Origin: Alphaproteobacteria bacterium
Lineage (GTDB): Bacteria > Pseudomonadota > Alphaproteobacteria > Ferrovibrionales > Ferrovibrionaceae
DNA length: 64,000 nt
NCBI GenBank assembly: GCA_018336035.1
Contig: JAGXRD010000080.1
Location: forward strand, 1 to 64,000
Direction of reading: 5' to 3'
The notes under the pieces are model-generated. The model saw only the letters and a program-made list of their open reading frames with translations, made no database searches and was not told the origin of the DNA. A program made the position numbers and the translations under genes. Positions 44,585-52,793 of this stretch are shown here, piece by piece. Each line of letters begins with the position of its first letter. Positions within the stretch are counted from its first letter, which is position 1.

Positions 44585-46105
44585 ATGACTGAGCCCGTTC
44601 CCGCCCGCTTCAACCTCGCGCGCTATTGCCTGGCAGAGAATGCCCGGTTGCGGCCGGACAAGACGGCCATGATTCTGGTCGGCGCGGATGGCGAGTTCCG
44701 CATGAGCTTCGCCGAGGCCGACCTTGCCGTGCGACGGCTGGCGGCCGGTCTACAGAGCCTGGGCCTGCCGCCACGAAGCCGCATCATGATCCGCATGGCC
44801 AATGATGCGGATTATGCGCTCACCTATTTCGCCACCATGGCGGCTGGCTATGTGGCGCTGCCGTCCAGCGCGCAATTGACACCGAATGAAGCCGCCTATC
44901 TGCTGGAGAATTCCGGCGCAGCCGCAGTGGCGGCCAGTGCGGAACTCGCCGCCGACCTGACGCTGCCCTCCGGCGTGTTACTGCTCGATCCGACGAAGCT
45001 CCAGCAGTTCAAGCAGTTCGCGCCGCTATCCGACTATACTGACACCGCAGCCGACGATCCGGCCTATCTGGTCTATACCTCGGGTACCACCGGTCGCCCC
45101 AAGGGCGTGCTGCATGCGCATCGTGCCGCCTGGGGCCGTCGCCCCATGCATCAGGGCTGGCTGGGCTTACGCGACAGCGACGTGATGCTGCATGCCGGCG
45201 CCTTCAACTGGACCTACACGCTGGGTGTCGGCCTGGTCGATCCCTGGGCGGTGGGGGCCACGACGGTGCTCTACAATGGCCCGCGCGACATCCAGGTCTG
45301 GCCGCAACTGCTGGCACGCCACCGTGCTACGATCTTCGCCGCCGTGCCGACACTGTATCGCCAGATCCTGAAATACTGCGATCTCGACGCCTACGATCTC
45401 TCGGCGCTGCGGCACGGCGCGACGGCCGGCGAAGCGTTGCCGCCGGCCCTGCTGCAGGAATGGCAGGACCGCACCGGCAAGCCGATGTATGAAGCGCTCG
45501 GCATGTCGGAAATCTCCACCTACATCTCGACCGGCCCCGGCATGACCATCAAGCCGGGCAGCCCGGGCAAGCCGCAACCGGGCCGCCGCATCGCCATCCT
45601 GTCGCCTGATAGCGACAGCCCCTCGCCGCTGCCACAGGGCGAAACCGGCTTGCTGGCCGTGCATCGCAGCGACCCCTCGATGATGCTGGGCTACTGGCAC
45701 CGGCCGGAGGAAGAAGCGCTGGTCTATCGCGGTGAGTGGTTCTGCGGCGGCGATCTCGCCAGCCTGGATGCCGATGGCTATGTCTGGCATCACGGCCGCA
45801 ACGACGACGTGATGAATGCCATGGGCTACCGCGTCTCCCCGGTCGAGGTCGAGATGGCAATGGCCGATCATCCGGCGATTGCGGAAGTGGCCGTCACCGA
45901 GATCAGGGTGCGCGCCGATGTTTCCGTGGTGGCCGCTTTCATCGTGCTGCGCGAGGGCATGACCGCCGAAGCGGGCGACCTTGGCCGGTTCGCCGAAGCC
46001 CGCCTGGCGGCGTATAAATGCCCGCGCGAATGGCGTTTCGTGCCCAGCCTGCCGCGCACCGCCAATGGCAAGGTGCAGCGCAAGAAACTGGCCGAAACAG
46101 TCTGA
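44585..46105 (+). CDS. AMP-dependent acyl-CoA synthetase/ligase
   Basis: A 506-residue adenylate-forming enzyme that activates a carboxylic acid to its CoA thioester via an acyl-AMP. The P-loop is VYTSGTTGRPKGVLHAH near residue 162, the A5-type motif EALGMSEISTYIS near 298, the hinge-region WFCGGDLASLDADGYVWHHGRNDDVMNAMGYRVSP near 380-415, and the C-terminal catalytic Lys in TANGKVQRKKL. It resembles the benzoate/short-chain acid ligase group; the substrate is unknown. It begins one base after the AllA-like gene. Confidence 0.9.
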   Translation: MTEPVPARFNLARYCLAENARLRPDKTAMILVGADGEFRMSFAEADLAVRRLAAGLQSLGLPPRSRIMIRMANDADYALTYFATMAAGYVALPSSAQLTPNEAAYLLENSGAAAVAASAELAADLTLPSGVLLLDPTKLQQFKQFAPLSDYTDTAADDPAYLVYTSGTTGRPKGVLHAHRAAWGRRPMHQGWLGLRDSDVMLHAGAFNWTYTLGVGLVDPWAVGATTVLYNGPRDIQVWPQLLARHRATIFAAVPTLYRQILKYCDLDAYDLSALRHGATAGEALPPALLQEWQDRTGKPMYEALGMSEISTYISTGPGMTIKPGSPGKPQPGRRIAILSPDSDSPSPLPQGETGLLAVHRSDPSMMLGYWHRPEEEALVYRGEWFCGGDLASLDADGYVWHHGRNDDVMNAMGYRVSPVEVEMAMADHPAIAEVAVTEIRVRADVSVVAAFIVLREGMTAEAGDLGRFAEARLAAYKCPREWRFVPSLPRTANGKVQRKKLAETV

Positions 46106-46112
46106 AATAATG

Positions 46113-46128
46113 TGGCATCGCCTTTGCA
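46113..46128 (+). promoter_or_regulatory. Sigma-54-type -24/-12 promoter
   Basis: TGGCAT-C-GCCT-TTGCA has the -24 GG and -12 GC dinucleotides exactly ten bases apart, as sigma-54 (RpoN) promoters require. It differs from TGGCACG-N4-TTGCA at two positions of the -24 block. A start point near 46139 would leave a 10 to 23 base leader before the unknown gene. It lies eight bases after the CoA-ligase stop. Confidence 0.55.
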
Positions 46129-46161
46129 ATTTCCCCATCAGAACAATCGATGGGGTTTGTC

Positions 46162-46839
46162 ATGGGTACCATTGCCGCCGCTTCCACCAAGGCCGTTTTC
46201 GGCGATCTGCTGACCGCGCATCAGACCGTGGCCGCGAATACCCCGGCCAAGGTCGCCGCGACGAAATTCGCGGATTACCTGGAAGAAAAGCAGTCGGCAG
46301 GCCGCCTTCCCAGCGTCTCGCCAGGCCAGCATCCGAGCCCTGAACTGCTCGGCAAGGTGCTGTTCGGCAATGCCTGGGATGCCGATACCAAAACCATCCG
46401 GCTCGACAAAATTACCGCCGATATCCAGAAACGCACGGCAGAATTTGCCGGGCAGTTCAGGCAGGCGCTGGCCAACCATGGCATCGATCCGAATATCCCG
46501 GTCGAGCTGAGCACCGGCGGCGACGGCCGCATCATCGTCGACAACGGCCACCCCAAGGCGGAGGAGATCGGCAAGCTGTTCGCCGCCGACCCGCAGCTGG
46601 CCCATGCCTATCGCGAGGTCGCCGCCAGCAACGACCACCTGACCCTCATGCAGGCCGGTGCCGCCTATGTGAAGGACTGGAACGCCGCCAAGACCGATGG
46701 CGAGCGCACCGCGCTGTGGAACCGCTACAGCACGCTGATGGACAAGATGATCAGCATGTTCAGCAGTCGCATGACCTTCGCGCCCAATACCGTGGTGGCC
46801 GAAAGCCAGCAGATGCTGCGTCGGATGGGCCTGTCGTAA
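46162..46839 (+). CDS. Uncharacterised protein behind a sigma-54-type promoter
   Basis: A 225-residue soluble protein with no recognised domain. The N-terminus is Ala/Thr-rich; the rest is mostly helical. A GGDGRIIVDNGHPKAEEIGKLFAADPQLAHAYREVAASN stretch (about residues 118-156) looks like a compact conserved core. There is no signal peptide or transmembrane segment. ATG 46162 is favoured by GGGG six bases upstream; ATG 46150 is also open. A -24/-12 element precedes it, so expression may be tied to nitrogen status, flagellar assembly or another RpoN circuit. Function unknown. Confidence 0.7.
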   Translation: MGTIAAASTKAVFGDLLTAHQTVAANTPAKVAATKFADYLEEKQSAGRLPSVSPGQHPSPELLGKVLFGNAWDADTKTIRLDKITADIQKRTAEFAGQFRQALANHGIDPNIPVELSTGGDGRIIVDNGHPKAEEIGKLFAADPQLAHAYREVAASNDHLTLMQAGAAYVKDWNAAKTDGERTALWNRYSTLMDKMISMFSSRMTFAPNTVVAESQQMLRRMGLS

Positions 46840-46842
46840 ACC

Positions 46843-47604
46843 TTACGTGATCGACAGTCCGTCATCGGCGGCGATTATGGCGCCGTTGATGAAACGCGCC
46901 TCGCCCGAGGCCAGCAGCAGCACCAGACCGTCGAGGTCCTTGACGTCGCCGACCCGCTTGCGCGGCAGCATCTCGATCAGCTTCTTGCCACCCGGCGTCG
47001 CCCAGTAATCGCGGTTGATCTCGGTCTCGATATAGCCGGGACAGATCGCCGAGGTGTTGACGCCGTAGCGCGCCCATTCCAGCGCCATCGCCTTGGTCAT
47101 ATGCACGACTGCCGCCTTCGACATGCAGTAGACCGACAGCTGGCCCAGCACGCGCAGGCCAGCCACGGAGGCGATGTTGATGATGCGGCCTTCGGCCTTG
47201 CGGTCGATCATGTCCTTCGCCGCCGCCTGCGCCACGAAGAAGGCGCCCTTGGTATTGGTATTCATGGTGAAGTCGTAGTCGTCGGGCGTGACATCGACAA
47301 TGCGGCCCTGTTTGCTGACGCCGGAATTGTTGATCAGGATATCGGTGCCGCCGAGCTTCTGCCGCACCTCTGCGAAGGCGGCCTGGATATTGTCGTAGTC
47401 ATTCACATCCAGCTTCACGGTGATGGCTGTGCCGCCCGACGCAGAGATCCGGTCGGCCAGCGACTGCAGCCGGTCGGTCCGCCGGGCCGCCAGGGCGACG
47501 CTGGCCCCGGCCTCGCTCAGAATCTCGGCAAACCTTTCGCCCAGGCCGCTGCTGGCCCCGGTTACGACTGCCACCTTGCCCTTCAGACTGATCCCGCTGC
47601 CCAT
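46843..47604 (-). CDS. Short-chain dehydrogenase/reductase
   Basis: A 253-residue classical SDR, an NAD(P)-dependent oxidoreductase. The cofactor motif VTGASSGLGERFAE is near residue 13, NNSG near 90, the catalytic Ser in NIASVAG near 143, and Tyr/Lys in YCMSK near 157-161. Arg residues in AARRTD after the second strand favour NADP(H). The substrate is unknown. GGAGG lies before the ATG at 47604; the frame opens earlier at 47649 without a better site. It is divergent from the DsbA-like gene and convergent with the unknown gene. Confidence 0.92.
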   Translation of the reverse strand: MGSGISLKGKVAVVTGASSGLGERFAEILSEAGASVALAARRTDRLQSLADRISASGGTAITVKLDVNDYDNIQAAFAEVRQKLGGTDILINNSGVSKQGRIVDVTPDDYDFTMNTNTKGAFFVAQAAAKDMIDRKAEGRIINIASVAGLRVLGQLSVYCMSKAAVVHMTKAMALEWARYGVNTSAICPGYIETEINRDYWATPGGKKLIEMLPRKRVGDVKDLDGLVLLLASGEARFINGAIIAADDGLSIT

Positions 47605-47701
47605 CGAATCCTCCCTGATTTTCCGTTGTCTGAATGCTGGGCGGGCCATTGCCTGCGGTCAAGGGCTGGCCGGATCGCCCGAGCTGCGCTACCGTAACGG
47701 C

Positions 47702-48349
47702 ATGCGCATCGAAATCGTCTCCGACGTCGTCTGTCCCTGGTGTTTCATCGGCAAGCGCCGCCTTGAAAAGGCGATGGCGCAGCGCCCGGATATTACCTTC
47801 GAGATCGGCTGGCGTCCGTTCCAGCTCAATCCGGACATGCCGCGTGAAGGCGCCGATCGCAAAAGCTATCTGGAAGCCAAGTTCGGCGGACCGGAACGGG
47901 CCAAGGAGATTTATGCCCGTGTCACCGCCGAAGGCGCCAAGGAAGGCATCGCCTTCAATTTCGACGGCATCAAGCGGACCCCCAACACGCTCGCCGCCCA
48001 CAGCCTGCTGCGCTGGAGCCTGAAGGCCGGCGTGCAGAGCGAGCTGAAGGAGCGCCTGCTCAATTTCTATTTCATCCAGGGCCGGGATATCGGCGATCAT
48101 CAGGTACTGGCCGATGCGGCAAATCTTGAAGGCATGGATGGCGCGCTGGTGAAGCAGCTGCTGGATGAAGGCCGCGACGCCGATGTCGTTGCGTCCGAAG
48201 ACCAGATGGCGCGCGAACTGGGAATCAATGGCGTGCCCTTCTTCATCTTCGAAGGCAAATACGGCGTCTCCGGCGCCCAGCCGCCAGAGGCCCTGCTGCA
48301 GGTGATCGACAAGGTCGCCGCCGAAATCGCGGTCGCGCCCGAGGCGTGA
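47702..48349 (+). CDS. DsbA family oxidoreductase (FrnE-like)
   Basis: A 215-residue thioredoxin-fold protein with an inserted helical domain, like FrnE and 2-hydroxychromene-2-carboxylate isomerase relatives. The CXXC motif is VVCPWCFIGKRRLE near residue 10, and the cis-Pro region is NGVPFFIFEGKYGVSGAQ near 175-192. No signal peptide, so it should act in the cytosol on disulfides or as a glutathione-linked isomerase. Its stop overlaps the PAS_5 gene start (GTGA). Confidence 0.9.
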   Translation: MRIEIVSDVVCPWCFIGKRRLEKAMAQRPDITFEIGWRPFQLNPDMPREGADRKSYLEAKFGGPERAKEIYARVTAEGAKEGIAFNFDGIKRTPNTLAAHSLLRWSLKAGVQSELKERLLNFYFIQGRDIGDHQVLADAANLEGMDGALVKQLLDEGRDADVVASEDQMARELGINGVPFFIFEGKYGVSGAQPPEALLQVIDKVAAEIAVAPEA

Positions 48350-48876
48350 CCGTGGAACTGAGTGGCCAGGGCGCAACGCCTCAGGGCCAGCCCAGCATCG
48401 AATTCATCACCGATCCGAGCCGCATCCGGGATGCCAATGTCCGGCATTTCCTGGAACTCTGGCAGGCCGCCCATGTCGATGGCCGCGCGCCGGGCAAGTC
48501 ATTCCTCGATCCGCTGCGCCTGCGTTTCCTGCTCGGCTCGCTGTCGCTATTGGAAGTTCAGCGCGAGGAGCCTCTGCGCTTTCGGTACCGCCTCGTCGGT
48601 ACGGATATAGTCCAGCGTCTCGGTCACGAACTGACGGGTAAATTCCTCGACGAACATCCGGATCCGCTTTTACGCCCGTTTCTGGTCAAGGGCGCAACCA
48701 TGGTGCATCACCGCACGATGCCGGCCTACGCCCATGTGCAAGCCCGCACACTTGGTCAGGACTGGTTGCTGGAGGTGGTGGCCGTGCCATTGCTGGGACC
48801 TGATGGCGAGGTCGCGTTCATCGGTGCGGGCCAGAGTTTCCCGCCCGATAAAACCGAGCAGCCCGGCCGCACCTGA
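48346..48876 (+). CDS. PAS_5 (PF07310-type) domain protein
   Basis: A 176-residue protein with a single PAS-like domain of the PAS_5 type, common in alphaproteobacteria. Typical elements are FLELWQAAHVDGRAPGKSFLDPLRLRFLLGSLSLLEV (about residues 35-71), FRYRLVGTDIVQRLGHELTGKFLDE near 80-105, and a C-terminal VVAVPLLGPDGEVAFIGAGQSF strand. There is no output domain. The GTG at 48346 overlaps the preceding stop by four bases, so it is translationally coupled to the DsbA-like protein. The signal sensed is unknown. Confidence 0.85.
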   Translation: MTVELSGQGATPQGQPSIEFITDPSRIRDANVRHFLELWQAAHVDGRAPGKSFLDPLRLRFLLGSLSLLEVQREEPLRFRYRLVGTDIVQRLGHELTGKFLDEHPDPLLRPFLVKGATMVHHRTMPAYAHVQARTLGQDWLLEVVAVPLLGPDGEVAFIGAGQSFPPDKTEQPGRT

Positions 48877-48879
48877 ACG

Positions 48880-51800
48880 TCAGGCCTTCTTTACGACCCG
48901 CGCCTTCGCCTTGGTGGCGATCTCGGCCAGCCGCAGCGAGGCATGCAGCACGCCCTTGAGGCGATCCTGCGGCTCCGGCCAGTCGCGCATCAGCACCACC
49001 TTGTGATCCGGCCGCAGCTTCGCACCCCGTTCCGACTGGATGAACAGCACCAGACCGGCGGGATCGGGGAAGCTGTTGTCGCGGAAGGTCAGCGTCGCGC
49101 CCTTCGGGCCTGCCTCGATCTTGAGGATATTCGCTTCCAGGCAGAATTTCTTGATCGCCACGATATCCAGCAGGTGATGCACTTCCTCGGGAAGTGGCCC
49201 GAAGCGGTCGATCATCTCGGCAGCGAAGGCATCGATATCCGCGCGGCCATCCAGGTCGGCGACGCGGCGATAGAGCTGCATGCGCAGATTGAGGTCGGCG
49301 ATATAGCTGTCCGGGATCAGGACCGCCGTGCCGATCTGGATCTGCGGTGACCACTTCTCGCTCAGCGCGCTGACGTCGCCACGCGCCGCAGAACGGGCAG
49401 CCGCAATCGCCTCCTGCAGCATCTCCTGATACAGCTCGAAACCGACTTCGCGAATATGGCCTGACTGCTCCTCGCCAAGCAGATTGCCCGACCCGCGCAG
49501 ATCCAGATCATGCGAGGCCAGACTGAAGCCAGCGCCTAGGGTATCGAGGCTCTGCAACACATGCAGGCGCTGCTCGGCCGAGGTGCTCAGCAGGCGGCCG
49601 GGCTGGTAGGTGAAATAGGAATAGGCGCGCAGCTTGGACCGGCCGACACGGCCACGCAGCTGATACATCTGCGCCAGGCCGAACAGGTCGGCACGATAGA
49701 CCACCAGCGTATTGGCCGATGGGATATCGAGACCGCTTTCGACGATATTGGTCGCCACCAGCACATCGTAGCGCCGGTCGTAGAAGGCGTTCATCACGTC
49801 ATCAAGCTCGGTCGGCGCCATCTGGCCATGCGCCACCACGGCCTTCAGTTCCGGCACATGGTCGCGGATAAAGGCCATCGCCGTATCGAGATATTCGATA
49901 CGCGGGCAGACGAAGAAACTCTGGCCGCCACGGAAATGCTCACGCAGCAAAGCCTCGCGGATCACCACACCATCGAAGGGCGTCACGAAGGTGCGCACCG
50001 CCAGACGGTCGACCGGCGGGGTGGCAATCAGGCTGAGCTCGCGCACGCCCGACAGCGCCAGTTGCAATGTGCGCGGGATCGGGGTGGCCGACATGGTCAG
50101 CACATGCACCTCGGCCTTGATCTCTTTCAGGCGCTCCTTGTGCTTGACGCCGAAATGCTGCTCTTCGTCGATGATCAGCAGGCCAAGCCGCTTGAAATCA
50201 ATGCTCTTCGACAGCAGGGCATGCGTGCCGATCACGATATCGACCGTACCATCGCTCAAGCCGGCCTTGGTATCCTTGGCCGATTTGGCCGTCACCATGC
50301 GCGACAGCTGCTCGATGCGCAGCGGCAGGCCACGGAAGCGCTGAACGAAAGTGCGGTAATGCTGGCGGCAGAGCAACGTGGTCGGGCAGACCAGCGCCAC
50401 CTGCTGGCCGGACATGGCGGCGGCAAAGGCCGCGCGCAACGCCACTTCGGTCTTGCCGAAGCCGACATCGCCGCAGATCAGGCGGTCCATCGGCTTGCCG
50501 CTGGCCAGATCGTCCAGCGTCTCGTTGATGGCGCGTTCCTGGTCTTCGGTTTCTTCGTAGGGGAAGCGCGCGCAGAATTCCTCGTAGACTCCGTCCGGTG
50601 GCAGGACGCGTTCGCCCTGGCGCAATTCGCGCTGGGCGGCGATCTTCATCAGCTCGCCAGCCATGTCCTTCAGGCGCTGCTTCATGCGCGCCTTGCGGTT
50701 CTGCCAGCCGACGCCGCCCAGCTTGTCGAGCGTTACCTCGGCTTCGGGCGACCCGTAGCGCGACAGCATCTCGATATTCTCGACCGGCAGATACAGCCGG
50801 TCGCCGCCCTCGTAATGCAGCAGCAGGCAGTCATGCGGCGCACCGGCCACATCCAGCGTCACCAGATCCTTGTACTGGCCGATGCCGTGGTCGATATGCA
50901 CGACATAGTCGCCCGGCTGTAATGCGCTGGCCTCGGCGATGAAATTCTCAGCCCGACGCTTCTTCTGGCGCGGCCGGACCAGACGGTCGCCGAGAATGTC
51001 CTGTTCGGCCACCACGCAGAGGTCAGGCGCGTCGAAGCCATGCTCGATCGGCAGCACGGCAATGGCCGGCACCGCCTTCGGTACGGTCTCGATATCGTGC
51101 GCCGTCTCGATGGCCTGCGGCATCGGCAGGCCATGGTCTTTCAGCACCAGGGCCAGACGGTCGCGCGCACCAGCCGAGAAAGTGGCGAACAGGACCCGAC
51201 GCCCCTGCCCGGTCTGCTTGGCGATATGGCCGCCCAATGCGTCATAGACGCTGACAACAGAGGCCTTCTTCTCGGCCGCCTGCGCCGCCTGGGCGCGTTC
51301 CGGCGCGAAGTCGCGGCCCGGCCGGGCAGCCAGATCGACCACTTTCACGTCCGCGCCACCCACGGCCTCGAACGGGAATAGCGACGCGACCGGGAATTTC
51401 TCCAGCCGCAATGTCCATTCGCCGGCGGTCAGATACAGCCGGTCGGGCGGCAGCGGCTTATAGGGCGCACCGCCCTCTTCCAGCCCGCGCTTCATCGCCG
51501 ACTTGCGCGCATCGTAATGGTCGGCAATCGCCTTGAAGCGTTCGTCGACCGCGTCGCCGGTCAGATGATCGAGCACGACTGCTGCCTGCGGCAGATACTC
51601 AAACACGGTGGCGAGCCGATCGAAGAACAGCGGCAGCCAATGCTCCATGCCGATCTGGCGCCGGCCGGCCGACACGGCTTCGTACAGCGGGTCTTCCTTG
51701 GTGACAGTACCGAACAGCTCGCGATAGCCGCTGCGGAAGCGCGCGATGGAGTCTTCATCCATCGGCACTTCGCTCATCGCCGTCAGCGAGAGTTCGGTCA

Positions 51801-52425
51801 CAGCGTCGATGGTGCGCTGGGTGGCCGGATCGAAACGGCGGATGTTCTCGACCTCGTCGCCAAAGAAATCGAGGCGGTACGGTGCTTCCGTGCCGGGCGG
51901 GAACAGGTCGACCAGACCGCCGCGCACGGCATATTCGCCGGGCTCATTGACCGTGGAGACGCGGCTGTAGCCGTTGCGGCCGAGATACGCGATCAGGGCT
52001 TCCGGCTTCACCCGCCCGCCCTTGGCGGCACGGAAACCGGTGCCGGCAAACCAGTCCGGCTGCGGCAGGCGCTGCAGCGCTGCATTCACGGTGGTCAGCA
52101 GCAGCCAGGGCACATTGGGGCGTTCGCCTGACAGACGATTGAGCGTATCCATGCGCCGGGCGGCGATCTCGGCATTGGGCGAGACGCGGTCATAAGGCTG
52201 GCAGTCCCAGGCCGGCAGGGTCAGCACCGGCAGGTCGGGTGCGAAAAACTTTAGCGCGGCTTCCAGCGTCGCCATGCGCGCATCGTCGCGGCAGACATGC
52301 AGCACGCCGCGGCCCTTCTGCCGCTGCGCCAGCGCAGCCAGCAGGCGCGCATCCTGCCCTTCCGGGCTGCCGGCCAATGCCCAGCGGCCCGGCCGGGTCA
52401 GGATATCCGGCAGAACAAAGGTCAT
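48880..52425 (-). CDS. mfd: Transcription-repair coupling factor Mfd
   Basis: Mfd (1181 aa) removes stalled RNA polymerase and recruits UvrA to lesions. It has UvrB-homology at the N-terminus, an RNA-polymerase-interaction domain beginning near the GDYVVHIDHGIGQYKDLVTL stretch (about residue 510), and a RecG-like translocase: Walker A GDVGFGKTEVALRAA near 653, DEEQHFG near 755, and the TRG-type GLAQMYQLRGRVGRS region near 925. A C-terminal regulatory domain follows. It starts four bases after the sdhE stop, so the two genes share a transcript. Confidence 0.97.
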   Translation of the reverse strand: MTFVLPDILTRPGRWALAGSPEGQDARLLAALAQRQKGRGVLHVCRDDARMATLEAALKFFAPDLPVLTLPAWDCQPYDRVSPNAEIAARRMDTLNRLSGERPNVPWLLLTTVNAALQRLPQPDWFAGTGFRAAKGGRVKPEALIAYLGRNGYSRVSTVNEPGEYAVRGGLVDLFPPGTEAPYRLDFFGDEVENIRRFDPATQRTIDAVTELSLTAMSEVPMDEDSIARFRSGYRELFGTVTKEDPLYEAVSAGRRQIGMEHWLPLFFDRLATVFEYLPQAAVVLDHLTGDAVDERFKAIADHYDARKSAMKRGLEEGGAPYKPLPPDRLYLTAGEWTLRLEKFPVASLFPFEAVGGADVKVVDLAARPGRDFAPERAQAAQAAEKKASVVSVYDALGGHIAKQTGQGRRVLFATFSAGARDRLALVLKDHGLPMPQAIETAHDIETVPKAVPAIAVLPIEHGFDAPDLCVVAEQDILGDRLVRPRQKKRRAENFIAEASALQPGDYVVHIDHGIGQYKDLVTLDVAGAPHDCLLLHYEGGDRLYLPVENIEMLSRYGSPEAEVTLDKLGGVGWQNRKARMKQRLKDMAGELMKIAAQRELRQGERVLPPDGVYEEFCARFPYEETEDQERAINETLDDLASGKPMDRLICGDVGFGKTEVALRAAFAAAMSGQQVALVCPTTLLCRQHYRTFVQRFRGLPLRIEQLSRMVTAKSAKDTKAGLSDGTVDIVIGTHALLSKSIDFKRLGLLIIDEEQHFGVKHKERLKEIKAEVHVLTMSATPIPRTLQLALSGVRELSLIATPPVDRLAVRTFVTPFDGVVIREALLREHFRGGQSFFVCPRIEYLDTAMAFIRDHVPELKAVVAHGQMAPTELDDVMNAFYDRRYDVLVATNIVESGLDIPSANTLVVYRADLFGLAQMYQLRGRVGRSKLRAYSYFTYQPGRLLSTSAEQRLHVLQSLDTLGAGFSLASHDLDLRGSGNLLGEEQSGHIREVGFELYQEMLQEAIAAARSAARGDVSALSEKWSPQIQIGTAVLIPDSYIADLNLRMQLYRRVADLDGRADIDAFAAEMIDRFGPLPEEVHHLLDIVAIKKFCLEANILKIEAGPKGATLTFRDNSFPDPAGLVLFIQSERGAKLRPDHKVVLMRDWPEPQDRLKGVLHASLRLAEIATKAKARVVKKA

Positions 52426-52429
52426 GTGA

Positions 52430-52696
52430 TCAGAATGATAACTTGTAGGCCTTGAGGAGTTTCATCACACCCGTATCGAGATGCGGCGGCACCGGGTCGC
52501 GGCCAATCGCCCAGGCGTAAATCTGCGGATCGTCATAGCTCTCCAGCAATGTCTCATACTGGTCGAGTTCGACCTCGGTGAAGGTCGGCAGGTGCCGGCG
52601 CGCGAAGCTGCCCAGCAGGATGTCGACCTCCTTCATGCCGGTATAGAGGCTGCGGTGCAGCAGGCGCTTGCGGCGGATTTCGATATCCTCGGCCAT
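52430..52696 (-). CDS. sdhE: Succinate dehydrogenase flavinylation factor SdhE
   Basis: SdhE (88 aa) promotes covalent FAD attachment to the SdhA subunit of succinate dehydrogenase. The five-helix bundle is recognisable from IRRKRLLHRSLYTGMKEVDILLGSFA to YAWAIGRDPVPPHLD. The RGxxE motif important in characterised members reads TGMKE here: Gly and Glu are kept, Arg is Thr. ATG 52696 is chosen; the open frame extends upstream into recG's promoter region. mfd follows. It is divergent from recG. Confidence 0.92.
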   Translation of the reverse strand: MAEDIEIRRKRLLHRSLYTGMKEVDILLGSFARRHLPTFTEVELDQYETLLESYDDPQIYAWAIGRDPVPPHLDTGVMKLLKAYKLSF

Positions 52697-52737
52697 CGGT
52701 CGGTAGTCCCCTGGGGGTGTTTCCGGAACGTGGGCAG

Positions 52738-52767
52738 GATATAGTACGCAACCCTGCGGATTCTCAA
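52738..52767 (-). promoter_or_regulatory. Sigma-70 promoter for sdhE-mfd
   Basis: On the minus strand TTGAGA (52767-52762), an 18-base spacer, and TATATC (52743-52738) lie 41 bases before the sdhE ATG. It sits in the short divergent region shared with recG. Confidence 0.45.
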
Positions 52768-52793
52768 GGTTTACCCGGAAATTTCCACCTGTC

